This document shows, in pieces, positions 61,126 through 64,000 of a stretch of DNA of 64,000 nt. The position numbers and the translations under genes were made by a program. The notes under the pieces were generated by a model. That model saw nothing but the letters and a program-made list of their open reading frames with translations. It ran no database searches and had not been told where the DNA came from. How positions within the stretch are numbered: position 1 is the stretch's first letter; each line of letters begins with the position of its first letter. Source of the stretch: GCA-020344555 sp964548955 (lineage in GTDB: Bacteria > Planctomycetota > Phycisphaerae > UBA1845); the NCBI GenBank assembly GCA_964548955.1, contig CAZJTP010000001.1, positions 1 through 64,000 of the forward strand, given 5' to 3'.

Positions 61126-61803
61126 CTACGTGACGACGACCGGTTCATCCACAGCCGGCCGGGCCTTCGTTGCCGGCTCAACCTCGTCCCAATCCTTGCC
61201 GTCTCCAAGAGCGTCGGACGCCCTGCGGCGCATCGTTTCGAGTTGTCCCTTGAGTGACTTAAACGCACGTTTGCGGCCGTTGTCGTCAGCGTCCATCGCC
61301 GATTCGGCGGTTCTTATGGCCTCAGTGAGTTCCAGAATCTCGGCCTGTTTGCCCGCCGTCAGCGACTCGATTGCCTTGGAAAACGTGGAGTAAAGCTCCT
61401 TGAACTCATCCTTTCGGCGCATGGGACGCAGCTTGGGTATCCGGCCCTGTGCAAGCTGGGCCAGGTAGCGGTCCAGCACATACAACGGACCGCAAACCCG
61501 GTGCGTCACGACTACACACCAAACACCGACTGCACCGGCCGTCAAGGCGGAGAAGACCGCTCCGAACAGAAATATGACGAGCGTGACTTCCGCGGTGTAT
61601 GTCTCGGGGTTCATAAACCTCAATCGCGCCTGGTGGTGCAAGAGACCGTAGAGAACCGAGCTGACGATCGAGGAGATCAGGAAGACGGCTATCGTGATTG
61701 TCAGAGCGTACTTCCACTGAAACGCGGGATTGATGACGTACTTGTGCCGGCGATTGCGGACACGGCAGGTCGAGGCGTCTCGCTGATTGTCACTGCTTGC
61801 CAT
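61126..61803 (-). CDS. HAMP-domain membrane protein
   Basis: The 225-residue protein has two membrane helices (about residues 31-53 and 73-101), then a HAMP-like cytosolic linker (THRVCGPLYVLDRYLAQLAQG) and a coiled coil with AILELTEAIRTAESAMDADD. It has no kinase, methyl-accepting or cyclase domain. Chemoreceptor-like proteins without output could be scaffolds. The start at 61803 has AAAGGGG eight bases upstream. Function is unknown. Confidence 0.75.
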   Translation of the reverse strand: MASSDNQRDASTCRVRNRRHKYVINPAFQWKYALTITIAVFLISSIVSSVLYGLLHHQARLRFMNPETYTAEVTLVIFLFGAVFSALTAGAVGVWCVVVTHRVCGPLYVLDRYLAQLAQGRIPKLRPMRRKDEFKELYSTFSKAIESLTAGKQAEILELTEAIRTAESAMDADDNGRKRAFKSLKGQLETMRRRASDALGDGKDWDEVEPATKARPAVDEPVVVT

Positions 61804-62282
61804 TGTTAGGCCCCTTTGCTCGGCTAGACCCTTCTCTGCGTGAGGGTTCGAATCTAAACAAATAACCGTGCCAAAGTATACGTTACGAATCGCGAGGCTG
61901 CGGCGCGAGGTGTGCACCGTGACGCACTATTGTTGCCCTCCAGTCGCTCTTGACGCCAAGGCAACGGCAGGTGGCATTTTGGAGGCACCCGCGTGCATCA
62001 GCGGTCCGAAAACTCGGGGAGAGGGCGTGCTCTTCTTCTGAAAGTCCGGGAAGAGTCGCGTTTACAACAGGAATGGATTTGCCCAAGTGATATACGATTG
62101 CGCCGGATTTGCTTGTGGTTTTGGCCAATCGTATGTTTGGAGTGACACGCGAAGGGCAAACCAATCGCAAGGTTGGGACGCAAAGCGTTGAGTCCGCGGC
62201 TCGAGCGGATTGTCGCGCTGCCCAAGCATGATCGGGGATTTGTGCTTGGTACGACCTTAAGGAGTCGGAAAGGAGCGCTACA
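61804..62282. other. Divergent intergenic region
   Basis: About 480 bases between the HAMP gene (-) and the VWA gene (+). A TATACT on the minus strand at about 61884-61879 lacks a -35. An inverted repeat (ACGATTGCGCC/GGCCAATCGT) at 62094-62131 overlaps a possible weak promoter (TTGCTT, 17 bases, TATGTT) for the VWA gene. Confidence 0.4.
62094..62131. repeat. Inverted repeat upstream of the VWA gene
   Basis: ACGATTGCGCC at the left pairs with GGCCAATCGT at the right with one bulged base. It covers the -35 to -10 region of a possible weak promoter, so a regulator could bind here. Confidence 0.4.
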
Positions 62283-63410
62283 ATGTCAAAATGCTTGCAT
62301 CATCCACACCGCCGCCGTGCCACATCGGCCGTTTATGTCGTCGTTACGCTTCCGGTTCTTCTTGGCTGCGCGGCTCTCACGATCGACGTAGGGCATCTCT
62401 ACAATGTGCGAATTGAGCTACAGAATACGGTCGATGCTGCCGCGCTATCGGCGGCCAGTGCTTTGCCCCTCGGGAAAGAGGAGGTTTTCTCCCGGGCGAG
62501 AGCCATAGCGGCAATGAACATGGCAAATGGTCAGCCAGTCGAAGTGCCAGATGCCGATATCGTGCTGGGTCGGTGGGATTCGGACACGGCTTCGTTTATT
62601 CCTTTGGCGGATGACGACGATTCCAGGCCCGATGCCGTAAGAGTGATAACCAGTCGAACCGGAGGGTATGGGAATTCCGTCGGCCTGTACTTCGCGCAGA
62701 TCTTCGGTCTGATCAGCAGCGACGTATCCGCCTCCGCTACCGCCACCTTCGGCACCGGGGATACATGGGACGTGATCATCGTACAGGACATCAGCGGGTC
62801 CTTTACCCCCGCCTTGCCATCGGCCAGGGACGCCGATGAAGCACTGGTGAGCTGCCTGAAAGATCATACGGACAACGATTCGCGGATTGGTATGGTCTCA
62901 TACACGGGAAGCTCCCAGCTTGTCTTCCCGTTGGAGGCCATCGAAACCGGGTTTGATGATCTCATCGATGCAATCGTGAATCTGGATCCGTGCTGCAAAT
63001 CGTGGTGGAGCAATTGCGGGACCATGCCGGATTGCAGCACAGGAACGAATATCGCCGCGGGGATTGACGAGGCCGTAAACGAATTTCTAAACGCACCGCT
63101 GCCGGATCCGGACATCGGCCAGGCCATTGTCATCGTCAGCGATGGCAGACCGCAATCCGTCAGTGGACCGTTGACGGACGAGGAGTTGCGTGACCTAGCG
63201 GTGCAAGCATCCGACAACGCTTGGGCCAACGGGATCTCGATCTTTGCGATCTATTATGCCGGGTCGTCCAGCACTCCACAGCAGGATGCCGATTTCCTCG
63301 CCAGCCTGATTCGGGGCGACGGGATATTCGAGGCGACTCCCGAAGAAAATGAGTTGTCCGGCACGGTATGGAAGGTGTGTGCCTCCCTTCCCCACATGCT
63401 GGTGGAGTGA
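62283..63410 (+). CDS. TadG-like pilus/surface protein with von Willebrand factor A domain
   Basis: The 375-residue protein begins with a basic leader and a single membrane helix (AVYVVVTLPVLLGCAALTID) of the TadE/TadG type, followed by VRIELQNTVDAAALSAASAL. The VWA domain has the metal site DISGS (residues 169-173) and VSDGRPQ. TadG proteins sit with flp pilus machinery; none is nearby. AAGGAG is seven bases upstream of the ATG. The VWA is likely exposed outside and could bind ligands. Confidence 0.85.
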   Translation: MSKCLHHPHRRRATSAVYVVVTLPVLLGCAALTIDVGHLYNVRIELQNTVDAAALSAASALPLGKEEVFSRARAIAAMNMANGQPVEVPDADIVLGRWDSDTASFIPLADDDDSRPDAVRVITSRTGGYGNSVGLYFAQIFGLISSDVSASATATFGTGDTWDVIIVQDISGSFTPALPSARDADEALVSCLKDHTDNDSRIGMVSYTGSSQLVFPLEAIETGFDDLIDAIVNLDPCCKSWWSNCGTMPDCSTGTNIAAGIDEAVNEFLNAPLPDPDIGQAIVIVSDGRPQSVSGPLTDEELRDLAVQASDNAWANGISIFAIYYAGSSSTPQQDADFLASLIRGDGIFEATPEENELSGTVWKVCASLPHMLVE

Positions 63411-63485
63411 GAAGTTAGGGCAGCGAGGTGACGATATAGATGTGCAGGGTAGCGTGATATCACTGTCTGATTAGAGCAACAGGTG

Positions 63486-63974
63486 ATGAATAGCGGAGGT
63501 CTTCAGTTGCAGACTTGCCCAAACGAAGTTGACGAGGCGTTGACCGTCATGGTCGAAGCGTTGAATGCGCGTACTGAAAGCACGGCACAACGGGGGATTG
63601 ATCGTCGGAAGGAGCCGCGCCTCGAGTCGTGCGCCAAGTGCGATTTGTGGGTTTTCGGTGAGCAGGGGCACGAGAAGAAGGTCGCCGATGTGGTCACCCG
63701 TAATCATTCCTTCTGCGGTCTGTCCCTGCTGGCGAGATTGCCGGAGCCACTTGTGATGGGCCGGCCTATCGAAGTGGTGGTCGGGACACCTGGTGCCTCG
63801 CCGACGCATGTTGCAGGGACTACGGCGTTCTGTCGTAAGATGGGCCCGAGATACTATGAAATCGGCATCCGCGTACGGGCCGTGGGCTCGACGTGGATAC
63901 TCGCGGATAACGTGGAAGCCTCGAAGGCCCGCTACGACTGGTTTGCCGAAGCCTTGCAGATACCCGTACTCTGA
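63486..63974 (+). CDS. PilZ-domain protein, possible cyclic-di-GMP receptor
   Basis: The 162-residue protein has the PilZ core: RRKEPR (RxxxR-type) and NHSFCGLSLLAR (D/NxSxxG). The residue just before HSFCG is Asn rather than the usual Asp. A beta-barrel run including YYEIGIRVR follows. It could sense c-di-GMP and link it to motility, but the flagellar locus is 26 kb away. An alternative GTG start lies three bases upstream. Confidence 0.8.
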   Translation: MNSGGLQLQTCPNEVDEALTVMVEALNARTESTAQRGIDRRKEPRLESCAKCDLWVFGEQGHEKKVADVVTRNHSFCGLSLLARLPEPLVMGRPIEVVVGTPGASPTHVAGTTAFCRKMGPRYYEIGIRVRAVGSTWILADNVEASKARYDWFAEALQIPVL

Positions 63975-64000
63975 AACCGTCCGGTGCTTACGATTCCGGT

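Noticed and set aside
61840..61858. GGTTCGAATC, similar to a tRNA T-loop
   Set aside because: The flanking bases cannot form a T stem, and no acceptor or anticodon arm fits.
62041..62060. AAAGTCCGGG, similar to part of the RNase P RNA core
   Set aside because: The neighbouring conserved bases and stems are missing.

Overview
The window looks like a draft or metagenome-derived scaffold from a GC-rich member of the Planctomycetota. This is inferred from secreted Cys-rich proteins with planctomycete-style repeats, an IPTL-like C-terminal sorting tail, a PEP-CTERM tail and a dockerin-like pair, from the layout of the flagellar genes, and from scattered short palindromes. A run of 100 N at 44596-44695 is an assembly gap. 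I found no rRNA, tRNA, CRISPR array or transposase.

Layout. 1-7140: the end of a large secreted Cys-rich protein, a periplasmic-type cyclophilin (-), nadC overlapping an SGNH hydrolase (+), and dapF (-). 7310-37630: one nearly continuous minus-strand flagellar locus. Read in the direction of transcription it runs TPR protein, FlgN-like protein, histidine kinase, sigma-54 activator, flgB, flgC, fliE, fliF, fliG, fliH, fliI, fliJ, MotE-like, fliK, flgD, flgE, flbD, motA, motB, fliL, fliN, fliO, fliP, fliQ, fliR, flhB, flhA, flhF, flhG, a small membrane protein, fliA, and a small acidic protein. It supplies the export gate, ATPase complex, MS ring, rod start, hook, stator and regulators. Flagellin, cap, P/L rings, distal rod, junction proteins and, notably, fliM are not here.

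38023-44055: a small strongly signalled orphan protein, a SAM hydrolase, pcm, a Zn-ribbon membrane protein overlapping a pseudopilin, and a TIGR03960-type radical SAM protein. 44195-54751: a PEP-CTERM protein broken by the gap, a dockerin-bearing Cys-rich secreted protein, a bifunctional aldolase/dehydrogenase next to an LsrF-like aldolase, a Spy/CpxP-like periplasmic protein, an M48 protease and folD. 54955-63974: a large secreted protein of unknown function, a non-RD Ser/Thr kinase, a metallophosphoesterase, serA, a HAMP membrane protein, a TadG/VWA protein and a PilZ protein.

The most interesting non-gene signal is a set of short palindromic repeats. One family has four copies; one copy is read in frame inside the aldolase gene and another carries a 59-nt cloverleaf-like insertion at its loop. 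A second family is read in frame inside dapF. Two near-consensus sigma-70 promoters (45221-45249 plus strand, 58480-58508 minus strand) and one strong terminator hairpin (37941-37980) could also be read directly.
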